Virus record (IMG/VR): IMGVR_UViG_3300020446_000001 | Location: 62,001-126,000 of that record | DNA from: a virus | Direction: 5' to 3' (one strand) | Length of the DNA stretch: 64,000 nt | Shown here: piece by piece, positions 45,601-54,139 of the stretch | Position numbering within the stretch: position 1 is the stretch's first letter | How the letters are laid out: each line of letters begins with the position of its first letter | Notes under the pieces: generated by a model | The model's input: the letters and a program-made list of their open reading frames with translations, nothing else | What the model was told of the DNA's origin: nothing | Databases searched by the model: none | Position numbers and translations under genes: made by a program

Positions 45601-47087
45601 CTGTTGTGTAGTGGGAGAAGCATTTGAGTTCCAAGTGTAGGCTTGCCCTTTACGGACTTTTGTTGCAAGTTTTTAGGAATCTCTGCTACTTTGGATTTAC
45701 CATATGCACTAAGATATTCATGTTGCGCTGGAGAGATGAACAAATCTTTGGGTTTTATTCTAATCTTTTCGGGTTTTTTGTTAGGCGCTCCAAAGTATAC
45801 TCCTGTTACACTGTATGTCGTAGGATTTTCCATTTTTTCCGAAACTTCTTTTTCGTCTAGCATCCACCAGTCTCTGTTTTCTTCTGTTTGAGCATCTTCC
45901 GGCTCTGGTAAAGCGCCAGTGTCTTCATCAAATCTCAAAGTCAGTGGACTTTCTGCCAGTACACTAACTGCGGTTCTAGTCTTGAGGAACATTTGAGGTG
46001 CTTTGCTTTGGTAAGCTTTCAGCATTGAACGAGCGGTGGCTTGGTTACTACGGAGTCTTTGAAGTCTTGATGTGGATTGCCTTAGTCCGAGCAAGTATTT
46101 TTTGAAGAAGTCTAATTTCTTTGGAGCCCTTGCTTCCTTAGCACTGAAAAACATCAGTCGCTCTCCTCGGAACAGATGGTCTGGGGACGGCATGAGGTAA
46201 TCTATCATCTTGTCAAGTGGCACTTCGTTTTCGTCATCTCTTTGGAACCCTGGCACCATCAATTCGATGAATGGTGCATTACGCTCCCTTACTAAATGGT
46301 ACAACGCAATCATTTCTCTAAAATCGTTGATGTGAGTTCTTGTTAAGAATATGTGATTGTCGATGAACGGAAATTGTCCCAAATTCAATGTTTTTCCTTT
46401 TCTATCCTTTACTGTTCCAGCAATCCCTAATATTTCTGATATTCTTTTCCTTAGGCTCGCTTTGAATCTTGAATCTACTTGAGCAGACCTAGGAGGCTTT
46501 ATTCCCAATGCTTGGTATGCAATTTTTTCACGGCTTACTGGTTGGTTGTTTGGACCAGTCAATATTTTGGCGACTGGTGAAGGAATCGCTCTCAAAGGTT
46601 CTGTGCCACTTGACATCTTAGCCATTGTCAAGTCAATCGCCGCCCGTTTACCACGACTTGACATCATGTTCGCTAATTCAAGCTGAGTAGTTTCCGGAAT
46701 GATTTTTCCCAATGTAGTCAACATGTCCTCTCGTTGATCCATACCTGCGTCAACGATTGCGCTTGCGACTGCCTCCGAGGGGTTGGATTTCACTTCCTCA
46801 ACGCCCCATTCTGTAGTTGCTAACCCGACTGTAACTTCGCCTTTGTTTGCATCTTGCATATCCAAAATCTCGTTGTGGGTTTTCATTACAGGCATCGAAC
46901 CGGATTTCGGTAGAACAAATCTTGTTCCTTTGATTTGGATTTCTGGATTTGATTTCTTTACCGCTTGTTTCTTGTTTTCTGCATCTTTCATCAAACTCAT
47001 GATTCTAGTTGATTGACTCTCTCCCTTGCGGTATTTTGGGGTAAATTCAATCGCAACTACCTTTCCTTTATGCTTCATCATCATCAT
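42648..47087 (-). CDS. Giant helical protein, 1479 residues, with NP motifs
   Basis: The ATG overlaps the upstream stop. The N-terminus (1-46) contains 'VVAIEFTPKY', a module also found near the end of the 47084 protein. Asn-Pro motifs lie at 47, 102, 1385 and 1461. Residues ~100-640 are mixed alpha/beta; ~640-1050 are strongly helical with coiled-coil character. The end has a small basic domain (1385-1460, 'MYKGVQIKKLKKGYRVKKKSG') and a CxxC zinc knuckle after NPH (1461-1479). No enzyme motif is recognised. The modular ends suggest several mature products or an extended virion protein. Confidence 0.7.
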   Translation of the reverse strand: MMMMKHKGKVVAIEFTPKYRKGESQSTRIMSLMKDAENKKQAVKKSNPEIQIKGTRFVLPKSGSMPVMKTHNEILDMQDANKGEVTVGLATTEWGVEEVKSNPSEAVASAIVDAGMDQREDMLTTLGKIIPETTQLELANMMSSRGKRAAIDLTMAKMSSGTEPLRAIPSPVAKILTGPNNQPVSREKIAYQALGIKPPRSAQVDSRFKASLRKRISEILGIAGTVKDRKGKTLNLGQFPFIDNHIFLTRTHINDFREMIALYHLVRERNAPFIELMVPGFQRDDENEVPLDKMIDYLMPSPDHLFRGERLMFFSAKEARAPKKLDFFKKYLLGLRQSTSRLQRLRSNQATARSMLKAYQSKAPQMFLKTRTAVSVLAESPLTLRFDEDTGALPEPEDAQTEENRDWWMLDEKEVSEKMENPTTYSVTGVYFGAPNKKPEKIRIKPKDLFISPAQHEYLSAYGKSKVAEIPKNLQQKSVKGKPTLGTQMLLPLHNRGFTLPPIGWNRGWMIPTMQVIDEYWSMLGANENVQLEVHDLLYLIGNQAMESMGYEINAQEYLIILLLLGVFDSTGKSRTDQAIGLTLSHLSEKDGALSKFLTKLEELKGSAVEVQEMSDAIDEDAANELEIEKEELERIEDYLAGYGRLFTTLTPYDPERKVLKRRKVARPPSILPFLAKDKQGEVSTKYWEKAKIKALTESQKKKIEAAMTAQLATGEESIDTIKDVFDDVVKTLAAAKSAFRLAEETDEKGNLRKLGALNLLLLTTKLTLKKTKEKLEGATVSMSSKVIEDTAKLETAVKSFTTILTRYSKNKNLAPEIETIARVLKDYLQHFVDTLPEEQSNQAQALIDEIDKIKAIEVEAEETITASAEKAQTEKAYQGLEELVGSIDSMKSGTASSAFKILKKWMEKYSKQTNGKVPNKLKAAIKKSADISDDPDIMGTIVDESLRDIIVTAANRIITNPETYYTKQGDRLAAKAAGAIQAIIDFDKKTPDEAKETVAPLISKESPGEKAPAIDDESQKSEPTYNTVEKEFLLEALEKANQEVVLEDMPLNETLYPELLTIHFPNLILPDKERYKGLDQMRPKFQLLTYSDIGDALKPEFKPAYATNDDLVQMSSKGEILFLAAIAEPDGTNIIALIEHGDGGTLIDPKSILVENWSEEIGQLTYEEEEEEEELVELSRRSVKSSHPEAIPESIHRDLLAAGLVRVPYDYYSRGEQMYQPADSVGAEEVVYVLDGYLDTIRRQTANFKRTDFPMFCASDEGFRIIGTSFHGGGPEGTYERMTQEFGEEYLRNLGWGEFEDVGPDNLDIIHDSWVEEKPGWELELLPGGLSKMQTAVAAYKDAVELFLKYDYYHYTDLPSGERIERDNIDEFMKKKGVSRRRPNPPNKRMYKGVQIKKLKKGYRVKKKSGNMDFKLLKQAKEYIDSMKDQRRSKVLEGHTCIYMVQKSPCGGLLYTMKQNPHMHKCKDCGAKYRLEAD

Positions 47088-50000
47088 TGTCCACCCCCCT
47101 GTTGGAAATGTACTATTTTCTTTGAAGAAGGCACTCTGGCACGGTACATTATGTCTCCATCGATTTTGTAGCGGTCTGGTCGGGCTCTAACTGTTTTACC
47201 TTCTAGTTCCACAGCAACGCCTGGAGTAGTGAAGACTTTCTTCACACCCTCATGGACTGCAATGTCTACTACCCTTTTACCTGCAGAACCGGATTGCCTC
47301 ATTTTTCTTGCTGTTCTGTCTGAAATCAAACGGAAACCTCCCATGCCCAAGTTTGTTTTGAATTTTGGAGTGCCATAGTATCTCTCGACTTCGGATAGTA
47401 AGTTCTTCATGCCTGTGTGAGCATCACTGCCTTTCTTTGCTAATATCTTGCCATCATCTCCTTGACGGACTAAAATATGTGGAATCATCAATAGCCAAGG
47501 TACGAATTCATTGTTGTCTTTTCTTGGAGCTTTTATCATCTTCAATGCTGTTTGATTGCCTTTGTAAACCACATAGGAGTCTCCTGTTATGCCTTCACCT
47601 TTCTTTTTACCTTTCTTCACGCGACCTTCTTGCGCTTTTGAGCGAGTTGATGTCTTTGCAAACTTATCATACAATTTTTTGATTTCGGGATCGGTCTTTG
47701 CTATCATCTTGAGCCACTTTGCATCTTCTCTTGACTTGTGTATAGTCAAATCAGCCTTTGGAGTCAATTCTATCGCAATGGTTTGACCCATTGAACGACC
47801 GCCACCTTTCGCTGGATTAGATTCTGGGAATGGTGGAGGCTCGACCAATTTTTCCATCTGTTCCTCAAAACTTGGATAATACCCTGGTTGAGTCATTTCT
47901 TTGATAGATGTCTCTGCTTTGTTTGGAGTATACGAGAAAACAAATCCATAATACGGGATATTTATTGGCGATGTAGGCGAGTATGAGCCGATTCTAAAAT
48001 TATCATCCGGGAATTTCTCACTATTCTGTTGTGCAGTCCGAGCAACCTCAATCTCAAATTCTCCATTGTACATTACTCCTAAATCGAATCCGATTTGGTC
48101 TAATTTTTGGCCGGTGTCGGTGGCAAAAACGGATTTCACGAAGTCCTCTAATTTGTCATAGTTGAACAAGGCACGAATCCCCAACAATTTGAGTAATGCA
48201 GCGTGACCATGGGTGCCCAGCCGTTGATAGTTATCGTCCATGAAAACCTGTTTACCTTTTGAATATCCAGTGAATATTTGATTAGAATTACTGAGCGGGC
48301 TTATTTTGCCAAAGCGAGCAGGCATTCCGGCGAGGAAAGCTCCCCTTCTGTCCTTCATTCTCACCGTGTCATTATATTCGTCACCGTAGACCTCATCGAT
48401 ATCCTCAAGGTCTAACGCTAATGATTCAAGTGCCGGAACAAATACGATATGGTAAACATCTTGTTTGGCGTAATCCATGTAAGCCTTCAATGGTTCGTCA
48501 AGGAAAGTTTCCGCGAATTCTTCTAGATTTTTTGCATATGCGCTACTTCGAGCTTCTTCTGCCTTTTCCATGTACTCTGGACCGTCAAACGGAACATTCG
48601 ATAGAGTGTCTACAAGTATGTAATCGCCATCAGCGTGAAGCACTACTCCTGGCATTTGAGCTAGTAATCTTTTGGCTTGTGCCTTGTTTGTCCCTTTAGG
48701 GAATGCTGCCTTCAAAGGTTTGAGGCCCGCTGCGCCGCCTTCCTTCTTTAGAATCTTTTTGACTGGTTCAATGTAATCATGGTAGTCCACGCCAAGAATG
48801 ATTCGGCGCTTTGCAGATCTGCGGCCAAGTAATCCAGAAAGGTCAGATGTTTCATCTTCATCTACATCGGAAGTTTCTGACGGTTGCATGGCTTGTATGT
48901 CTGCGGTAAGTTGTTCCTCTGCTGCCATTCCTGTAAGGTCTGTCGGAGCCTCTTGGGGTTTAGAACGATCTGTGAAAGATTGAGCCGGTGCTTCTGTTTT
49001 GTCAAACAACCCTCCGTAGTCTTCGAATATTATGTCTACCTGTCCATATACATGGTTGCCGCCGTCTTCAATTTTCAAGAGACCATTAGTACTCGTTTTA
49101 GTTTCTTTTTTGTCGGAATCATTACCTTTGTTTCCGCCACGATTTCTTTTTTTGCCGTGTTTATTCTTGACAGAACGCCTACCAGTAGCCCTTACTGAGG
49201 CAGTGCCTCCGTGAGGTCTAATAGATACAAGCATGGTCCCTTTAGGTACTAAGTCGTCGAAACCACTGTCAACTCTTGCGTGTATCAAAAGTCGTACTGT
49301 TCTTTCCGATTCATCTAAGCCTTTGAATGAATTTTCTCCAACCTTTGTCGGGCGGACGGCGGCTGATGTCGGTACAGTTACTTTGTTTTTATTTTGTTTT
49401 TGGTTTAAAGCAGCGAAAAAGAACGGCCAATCTGTTGTGATTGCTACGGTAGTTTTGTTCTTGAAAACCCTTGAGCCTGGAGTTCCTTCGGCTGGTAAAG
49501 GTGTTCCGACAACTCCATTTTCTGCTATTTGGTATGCCGGACCAGACATAAGATCTCTAATTGCGGAAATACCGGGCCATCCTCCATCTGGACCTACTGT
49601 TTTATCAACTGAAACTAGAAGTTGTACATTCGGCCCTTTGAGTGCGATTTTTTTATTCCTCACTGTTGGCGCTGCTGCGTGTACAATGAACATTTCACTC
49701 AATCCTAATTGGAAAAGGTCAGGTGCTAAACCATACTCAAGTTGCAATTTCTCAATGCCTATCCTAGCACTGGCGTAATCGCCTCTTTTGTAAGCGGAAA
49801 CTGCGCTTTGGGCTTCTGAAAACGCATCAAGGAGGTTCGCGCCAAAGGTTCCATCTGTCAACATTTTTCTGACTTTGCCTTGTGTACCATGCATCATTGC
49901 GAGCCTGAATCTTTCGATGTTTCCACTGTCAACGATTCTTTGCATCACTTGGAGAGCGTCGTGCTCTAACGGCGAAAGTGCAACGAAGTCTTGGAACAGT

Positions 50001-50662
50001 GCATCGTACATATTCCGGTTTTCAATAAATAATTGATTTAGTGTGTAGTGCGTGTAAGTTCTTTGTGGAAGCATGTTTAGTAGTTCTATGTGTAAACCCG
50101 TCAAATCGTGAATAGATACTCCAGCAGGTAAAGAAAGGGGTTTTGCTTTTTTTGTTGTTGCTCCTTTGCTATCTGTCTTTTCTATGATGCTCTTCCATTC
50201 TTTTGATGTAGAGCGGGTTTTTCTAGCAGTAGAAGTGCTTTTTTTGGTGCCCCCGATACACCAATACAGTAGTTCTCCCATTTTCAAAGCTTCATCTTTC
50301 GGGTAGTTGTCTGGAATGTTGTTTAGGTATTCCTCATGATTGATGTCGTTACCGCCCCAGTCAACGAAAAATAACGCCAAACTGGTTCGTGCTTGTTCTG
50401 GAATATTTTTCACTGCCGTGTATTCTTTGGCTTTTGCCGTTGTTGCGTTCTTTCTAATGTGGGCGAGCATGTGGTGTAGTTGAAATGCATAAATCTCTCC
50501 AGTAGGATTTGATTTAACGCCCGACATTTTCGTCATTATTTGGTGCGCAGGAGTGCTAACAGGACTGGAACGCTCGTGTAATAGATTTTGGATTTCTTGA
50601 TTGTGCAACTGCTGACTCGCCCGCCTCTTTGAAGTTCTTTTCTTTGTGGATTGTCGAGCCAT
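47084..50662 (-). CDS. Giant protein, 1192 residues, with NP motifs
   Basis: The ATG at 50662 is preferred over a GTG at 50671 because AGGGTG lies eight bases upstream. A basic N-terminus ('ARQSTKKRTSKRRASQ') precedes 'GVKSNP' (Asn52). The middle has a basic, RG-rich linker ('RRSVKNKHGKKRNRGGNKG') and a 'GRRSAKRR' segment before a second folded region. At 949 'ESNPAKGGG' introduces a C-terminal domain that starts 'TIAIELTPKADL', matching the N-terminus of the downstream giant protein. No catalytic motif is recognised. Confidence 0.7.
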   Translation of the reverse strand: MARQSTKKRTSKRRASQQLHNQEIQNLLHERSSPVSTPAHQIMTKMSGVKSNPTGEIYAFQLHHMLAHIRKNATTAKAKEYTAVKNIPEQARTSLALFFVDWGGNDINHEEYLNNIPDNYPKDEALKMGELLYWCIGGTKKSTSTARKTRSTSKEWKSIIEKTDSKGATTKKAKPLSLPAGVSIHDLTGLHIELLNMLPQRTYTHYTLNQLFIENRNMYDALFQDFVALSPLEHDALQVMQRIVDSGNIERFRLAMMHGTQGKVRKMLTDGTFGANLLDAFSEAQSAVSAYKRGDYASARIGIEKLQLEYGLAPDLFQLGLSEMFIVHAAAPTVRNKKIALKGPNVQLLVSVDKTVGPDGGWPGISAIRDLMSGPAYQIAENGVVGTPLPAEGTPGSRVFKNKTTVAITTDWPFFFAALNQKQNKNKVTVPTSAAVRPTKVGENSFKGLDESERTVRLLIHARVDSGFDDLVPKGTMLVSIRPHGGTASVRATGRRSVKNKHGKKRNRGGNKGNDSDKKETKTSTNGLLKIEDGGNHVYGQVDIIFEDYGGLFDKTEAPAQSFTDRSKPQEAPTDLTGMAAEEQLTADIQAMQPSETSDVDEDETSDLSGLLGRRSAKRRIILGVDYHDYIEPVKKILKKEGGAAGLKPLKAAFPKGTNKAQAKRLLAQMPGVVLHADGDYILVDTLSNVPFDGPEYMEKAEEARSSAYAKNLEEFAETFLDEPLKAYMDYAKQDVYHIVFVPALESLALDLEDIDEVYGDEYNDTVRMKDRRGAFLAGMPARFGKISPLSNSNQIFTGYSKGKQVFMDDNYQRLGTHGHAALLKLLGIRALFNYDKLEDFVKSVFATDTGQKLDQIGFDLGVMYNGEFEIEVARTAQQNSEKFPDDNFRIGSYSPTSPINIPYYGFVFSYTPNKAETSIKEMTQPGYYPSFEEQMEKLVEPPPFPESNPAKGGGRSMGQTIAIELTPKADLTIHKSREDAKWLKMIAKTDPEIKKLYDKFAKTSTRSKAQEGRVKKGKKKGEGITGDSYVVYKGNQTALKMIKAPRKDNNEFVPWLLMIPHILVRQGDDGKILAKKGSDAHTGMKNLLSEVERYYGTPKFKTNLGMGGFRLISDRTARKMRQSGSAGKRVVDIAVHEGVKKVFTTPGVAVELEGKTVRARPDRYKIDGDIMYRARVPSSKKIVHFQQGGGQ

Positions 50663-50672
50663 TGAGAACACC

Positions 50673-51062
50673 CTATGCGTAAATTATGTAGTAGCCACCG
50701 TACAACTTGCTGGTTGGCTTTAAACCGAAAGCCTCAAACATCAATCCCATGCCCGTTAAAGCGTGAACATCTGCCACAGGCATTACTTTTCCTTTTTCGA
50801 TGACAGTGAAGGTCACGAAAGAACTGATATTCTCAAGAATCATTTTTTGGATTTTTGAACCCTTAGAAATTGAAACCTTTTGCCCATTGCCAGCACGAAG
50901 GTCAAGGAATTTAGCCAACCTCGCTGATAGACCCTTTCGGTCGAGCCTAAGGGCAAGCTTGCTTCTGTCAAGAACTTCCTCTAACTTTTCCTCGCCCATC
51001 GCATTGATGTTCCTTTTGTAGTCGTTTTTTTTGACATGATATATTGTAATCCGTGAACCCAT
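50673..51062 (-). CDS. Uncharacterised 129-residue protein
   Basis: GAGGTGAGGAA precedes the ATG. Basic alpha/beta protein with 'KLEEVLDRSKLALRLDRKGLSARLAKFLDL' and a hydrophobic C-terminal strand pair ('MGLMFEAFGLKPTSKLYGGYYIIYA'). No membrane span or known motif. It lies between two long structural-type genes. Confidence 0.6.
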   Translation of the reverse strand: MGSRITIYHVKKNDYKRNINAMGEEKLEEVLDRSKLALRLDRKGLSARLAKFLDLRAGNGQKVSISKGSKIQKMILENISSFVTFTVIEKGKVMPVADVHALTGMGLMFEAFGLKPTSKLYGGYYIIYA

Positions 51063-51071
51063 TTCCTCACC

Positions 51072-52511
51072 TCATGCTACTGTCGGGGTTGTAGTTGTTG
51101 ATTTGCGTTGGCGCTTTTTTATTGCCTTATCTAGTTTTATTTGCTTGGAGTGTATTCCTGCACCAATTTGATCTTGAAGTCTTTTTGTTCTTTCTGAGGT
51201 ATAGGCTTTGCCTAACTGTACTAATCCATATCCCAAGACGCCAAGCGCAGCAATATCAACGATGGTTTTTGTTTTGAATTGAACATCATCGCCAATCTCT
51301 ATAGTGGCGCCCAATCCATGACCGCCTACTCCAGCCATGCGGTTTCGTGTCATTTTGGTCGCCATTTTATTTTTTCTAGAACCGCTCATTGCCCAGTATC
51401 CCTCTTTGGACGCCAATCTTGGGTCGTTTTGTCTGTGAGATGGTAAAAACGAAGTATCGACCGCAAGTGCAAGGGCGTTCTGCACCGGCGGTTTTAGTTG
51501 ACTTTCAAGTGAACCTACCCACGGGTATCCTGCTGGACCCTCTAATAACGAGTATGCGCTTGGGTCTGAACTAATCATGTTCGGAACCCAATAACCTACT
51601 GTTTGAGCCATATGCGATTTTCCCGTGAATTTCCAATCGGCAGTGCGGAATCCATCTCCTTTTTGAGAATTGTTCGTAGCGCCAAGTGCCCCTGAAATTC
51701 TTGTTCCTTGCAAAGAATTGTCAGCAACTTGTTGTAATACATTTGATGCGGCAGCGATTGTCCTATCCATTTGTTCAAAAATTGTTCCTAAGTTTCCTGA
51801 GAAGTTTTTGATGGCGTCCAATTGCTCTTCAAAAAGAGAATTTCGTCTGCCAATCAATGTATGAATTTCATCGTACTCTGCTTGTGTAAGAGCACCTGAT
51901 GTCAAGTTAGACTCGGCTTGTGCGAGCATGATTGCTCTTGCAGTTTCTCTTTGACCTATTTCTTTTCGGGCAAATGATCTTTCAGCAGATGCTCGGAAAT
52001 TGACGATACACTGCTCTATTTCATCAAGAGCTTGGCTAGAGGCCTGTGCTGCATCTTGTTTTCCTGATATGGTGCCGTATGCAGGAATAGCGTTCATTGC
52101 CTTGTCTTTTAGACGGTTCAACGAACCCATTTGGAACTGTGATAGATTAGCAATTATGAACCCGTATTGGCTCATCAATGTATTGAAACCAGAAGCAAAT
52201 GCTTGGCGTACTTCGTCATAGTTCACTTCTCCTGTTGGCCCTGCCGCAGTTTGGCCGAGAAGAAATAGTTCTTGTGTCGTATTGTTTTCAAGACTCATGT
52301 TCACCATAATATCTTCAATTTGCCTTTTTACATCAAGCCAAGTTGACTCTCTAGTAAGGGCATCCATGTCCTCTGTAGAGTCAGCCCAAGCGTTCATTAG
52401 TGCCTTTATCGGACCAAAGCGATCTGTCTGTACAAATCTATCTACACCCATTCTTCTTGCAAGGTTTGAAACCTCAAGCTCTTTCGGTTCTAGCAAACTA
52501 GCCTCCGCCAT
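51072..52511 (-). CDS. Helical protein with C-terminal membrane span, 479 residues
   Basis: Residues 1-280 are predicted helical and Gln/Ala/Leu-rich ('ERSFARKEIGQRETARAIMLAQAESN'), like a coiled-coil bundle. The next 120 residues look more globular. A hydrophobic segment (about 425-445) precedes a Lys/Arg/Thr tail. Probably a membrane-anchored virion or secretion-like component; inferred. Confidence 0.6.
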   Translation of the reverse strand: MAEASLLEPKELEVSNLARRMGVDRFVQTDRFGPIKALMNAWADSTEDMDALTRESTWLDVKRQIEDIMVNMSLENNTTQELFLLGQTAAGPTGEVNYDEVRQAFASGFNTLMSQYGFIIANLSQFQMGSLNRLKDKAMNAIPAYGTISGKQDAAQASSQALDEIEQCIVNFRASAERSFARKEIGQRETARAIMLAQAESNLTSGALTQAEYDEIHTLIGRRNSLFEEQLDAIKNFSGNLGTIFEQMDRTIAAASNVLQQVADNSLQGTRISGALGATNNSQKGDGFRTADWKFTGKSHMAQTVGYWVPNMISSDPSAYSLLEGPAGYPWVGSLESQLKPPVQNALALAVDTSFLPSHRQNDPRLASKEGYWAMSGSRKNKMATKMTRNRMAGVGGHGLGATIEIGDDVQFKTKTIVDIAALGVLGYGLVQLGKAYTSERTKRLQDQIGAGIHSKQIKLDKAIKKRQRKSTTTTPTVA

Positions 52512-52575
52512 GTATCGTGCATCCTATTCCTGCACTTCAAATCGACCCGTCACACCGTAACGCTTTGAACTACGA

Positions 52576-53436
52576 TTATGTTAGTGCGCGACCGATTCCA
52601 ATCCCAAGACTTACGACTGATTTTGCAATTGTAGTTGCAGCAGCACCAATTAGTGGCGTCCATATTGGAGCAGACGCTACAACTACAATACCAGACAAAA
52701 TTAGTGGTGTTGCTAATGCAAGGTCCCCTACAAACCTGTAGCCTGGGATTGCGCCAACTTTGTTTAGTCTTTGTCCAACTACTGCTTCTGCAATTGGTTT
52801 TGTTCCCAACCAATCACCCTCTAAAGGTGTTTCCGCCAGTTCCGCAGCAGTCATACGACCTCCATCGGAAGTTTGCCAAGGCCAAAGAGCCGTTGGCGTG
52901 AATTTAGAAAACGGTGCATAAATCGGGCCTGCTGAATGGGCTTGAGGCGAATCTATTTCCCCAACTGACATCCATTCAAGTGGATTATCCCCCTTAATAT
53001 ACGGGTTATCGTCGGGTTGCATAAAAGTAAACAAATTTTGTCTATCTAAACCATGTTCTGTCCCTTTTATTATTGAAATTTGTTGAGGATATCTGTAATC
53101 AGGGTCGTAGTTATTTGGTCTTGACATCCTACCATGAATGATTTCAACATTTCCAACTTCGGGCATAGTGGCAGCAATCATGTCTGCAACAGAATAATTC
53201 TTGATTTTTCTATACCTACTACCACCGCCAACAATGTTCAAACCTCCTTGTATCAAACTGTCTAGGCCATCTGGGATCGCATCATCGATGTCTGTTCTAA
53301 CGGCTGTTTCTAGTGCAGCAGATACTGGGTCAACGGTGACGCTTTTCACTGACTTTAGTGCATCAATCCCTGCTGAACCAACATCTATCGCTGCCCCTCC
53401 TGTTGTTTTGAGTGTTTTCAGTATGGCAGGATTCAC
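52576..53436 (-). CDS. Protein with two C-terminal membrane spans, 286 residues
   Basis: The GTG start follows GAGGGGATAG. The soluble part (to about 230) includes 'KIKNYSVADMIAATMPEVGNVEIIHG' and a loop rich in Pro/Trp. Two hydrophobic segments (about 238-258 and 262-282) end the protein. It begins 'MNPAILK'. Function unknown; it resembles its neighbours in having a membrane-anchored C-terminus. Confidence 0.6.
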   Translation of the reverse strand: MNPAILKTLKTTGGAAIDVGSAGIDALKSVKSVTVDPVSAALETAVRTDIDDAIPDGLDSLIQGGLNIVGGGSRYRKIKNYSVADMIAATMPEVGNVEIIHGRMSRPNNYDPDYRYPQQISIIKGTEHGLDRQNLFTFMQPDDNPYIKGDNPLEWMSVGEIDSPQAHSAGPIYAPFSKFTPTALWPWQTSDGGRMTAAELAETPLEGDWLGTKPIAEAVVGQRLNKVGAIPGYRFVGDLALATPLILSGIVVVASAPIWTPLIGAAATTIAKSVVSLGIGIGRALT

Positions 53437-53446
53437 GACTATCCCC

Positions 53447-54139
53447 TCAGTCTCTTAAGGGTTCAACAATTCCTTCATCTACACTTTCAGTCAAACTTTT
53501 TACAAAGTTGGGGACTACTTTTGCAAAGACAATACTAGCCCCTACGACGCCTGCACCAATCATCAACCAACCAAACGGAGCTTGTATCATGTTTGTAAAT
53601 ACACGCTTATACTGTTTGTCTTGTTTGTGGGCTTCTAACCTACCGCCTTCTTCTGTTTGGAACAAATTAAAGCTTGAAGGCACCGTATCGCCTGCACCTG
53701 TGGCAATAAAGATAGAAGGTGACGCTAATTCTGCTGCTTTTGTAAAAGGCCCGATTTCTGCATCACGAATGTATCCTTTGTATAGTGAGATTGCTTCTTC
53801 ATCGCGCCCGGATGTAATACGGGTGTCCCACCAAGGCTGTAAGAGCAATGAGTCTTTGTTGACATCATTGTTTGGGTCGAGTCCAAAGTATCGTGCTTGT
53901 TCATCCTCAGTAGGGTCATCTAACAATGTAACTCCGTTGTCGTTTGGATCCAGCATATAGTCAGACCAACTCCTAGGTTTGGGCATTGATTCAACTCGGG
54001 CTTCGAAAGCCTCGAAACTTTCACCTTCCTTTTTTTCCGCATTGCTTCGGTTTTTCTTACGGCGTGCTCTTTCTTCGAGCCATTCAATCATTGTCATCGA
54101 ATATTGTGGGCTGTAAGTGAAACCTCTTAGTTGATTCAT
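53447..54139 (-). CDS. Tail-anchored membrane protein, 230 residues
   Basis: The ATG overlaps the previous stop (ATGA). A charged soluble domain precedes a transmembrane helix at about 191-210 ('GWLMIGAGVVGASIVFAKVV') and a short tail. No known motif. With 51072 and 52576 it forms a set of three C-terminally anchored proteins. Confidence 0.6.
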   Translation of the reverse strand: MNQLRGFTYSPQYSMTMIEWLEERARRKKNRSNAEKKEGESFEAFEARVESMPKPRSWSDYMLDPNDNGVTLLDDPTEDEQARYFGLDPNNDVNKDSLLLQPWWDTRITSGRDEEAISLYKGYIRDAEIGPFTKAAELASPSIFIATGAGDTVPSSFNLFQTEEGGRLEAHKQDKQYKRVFTNMIQAPFGWLMIGAGVVGASIVFAKVVPNFVKSLTESVDEGIVEPLRD

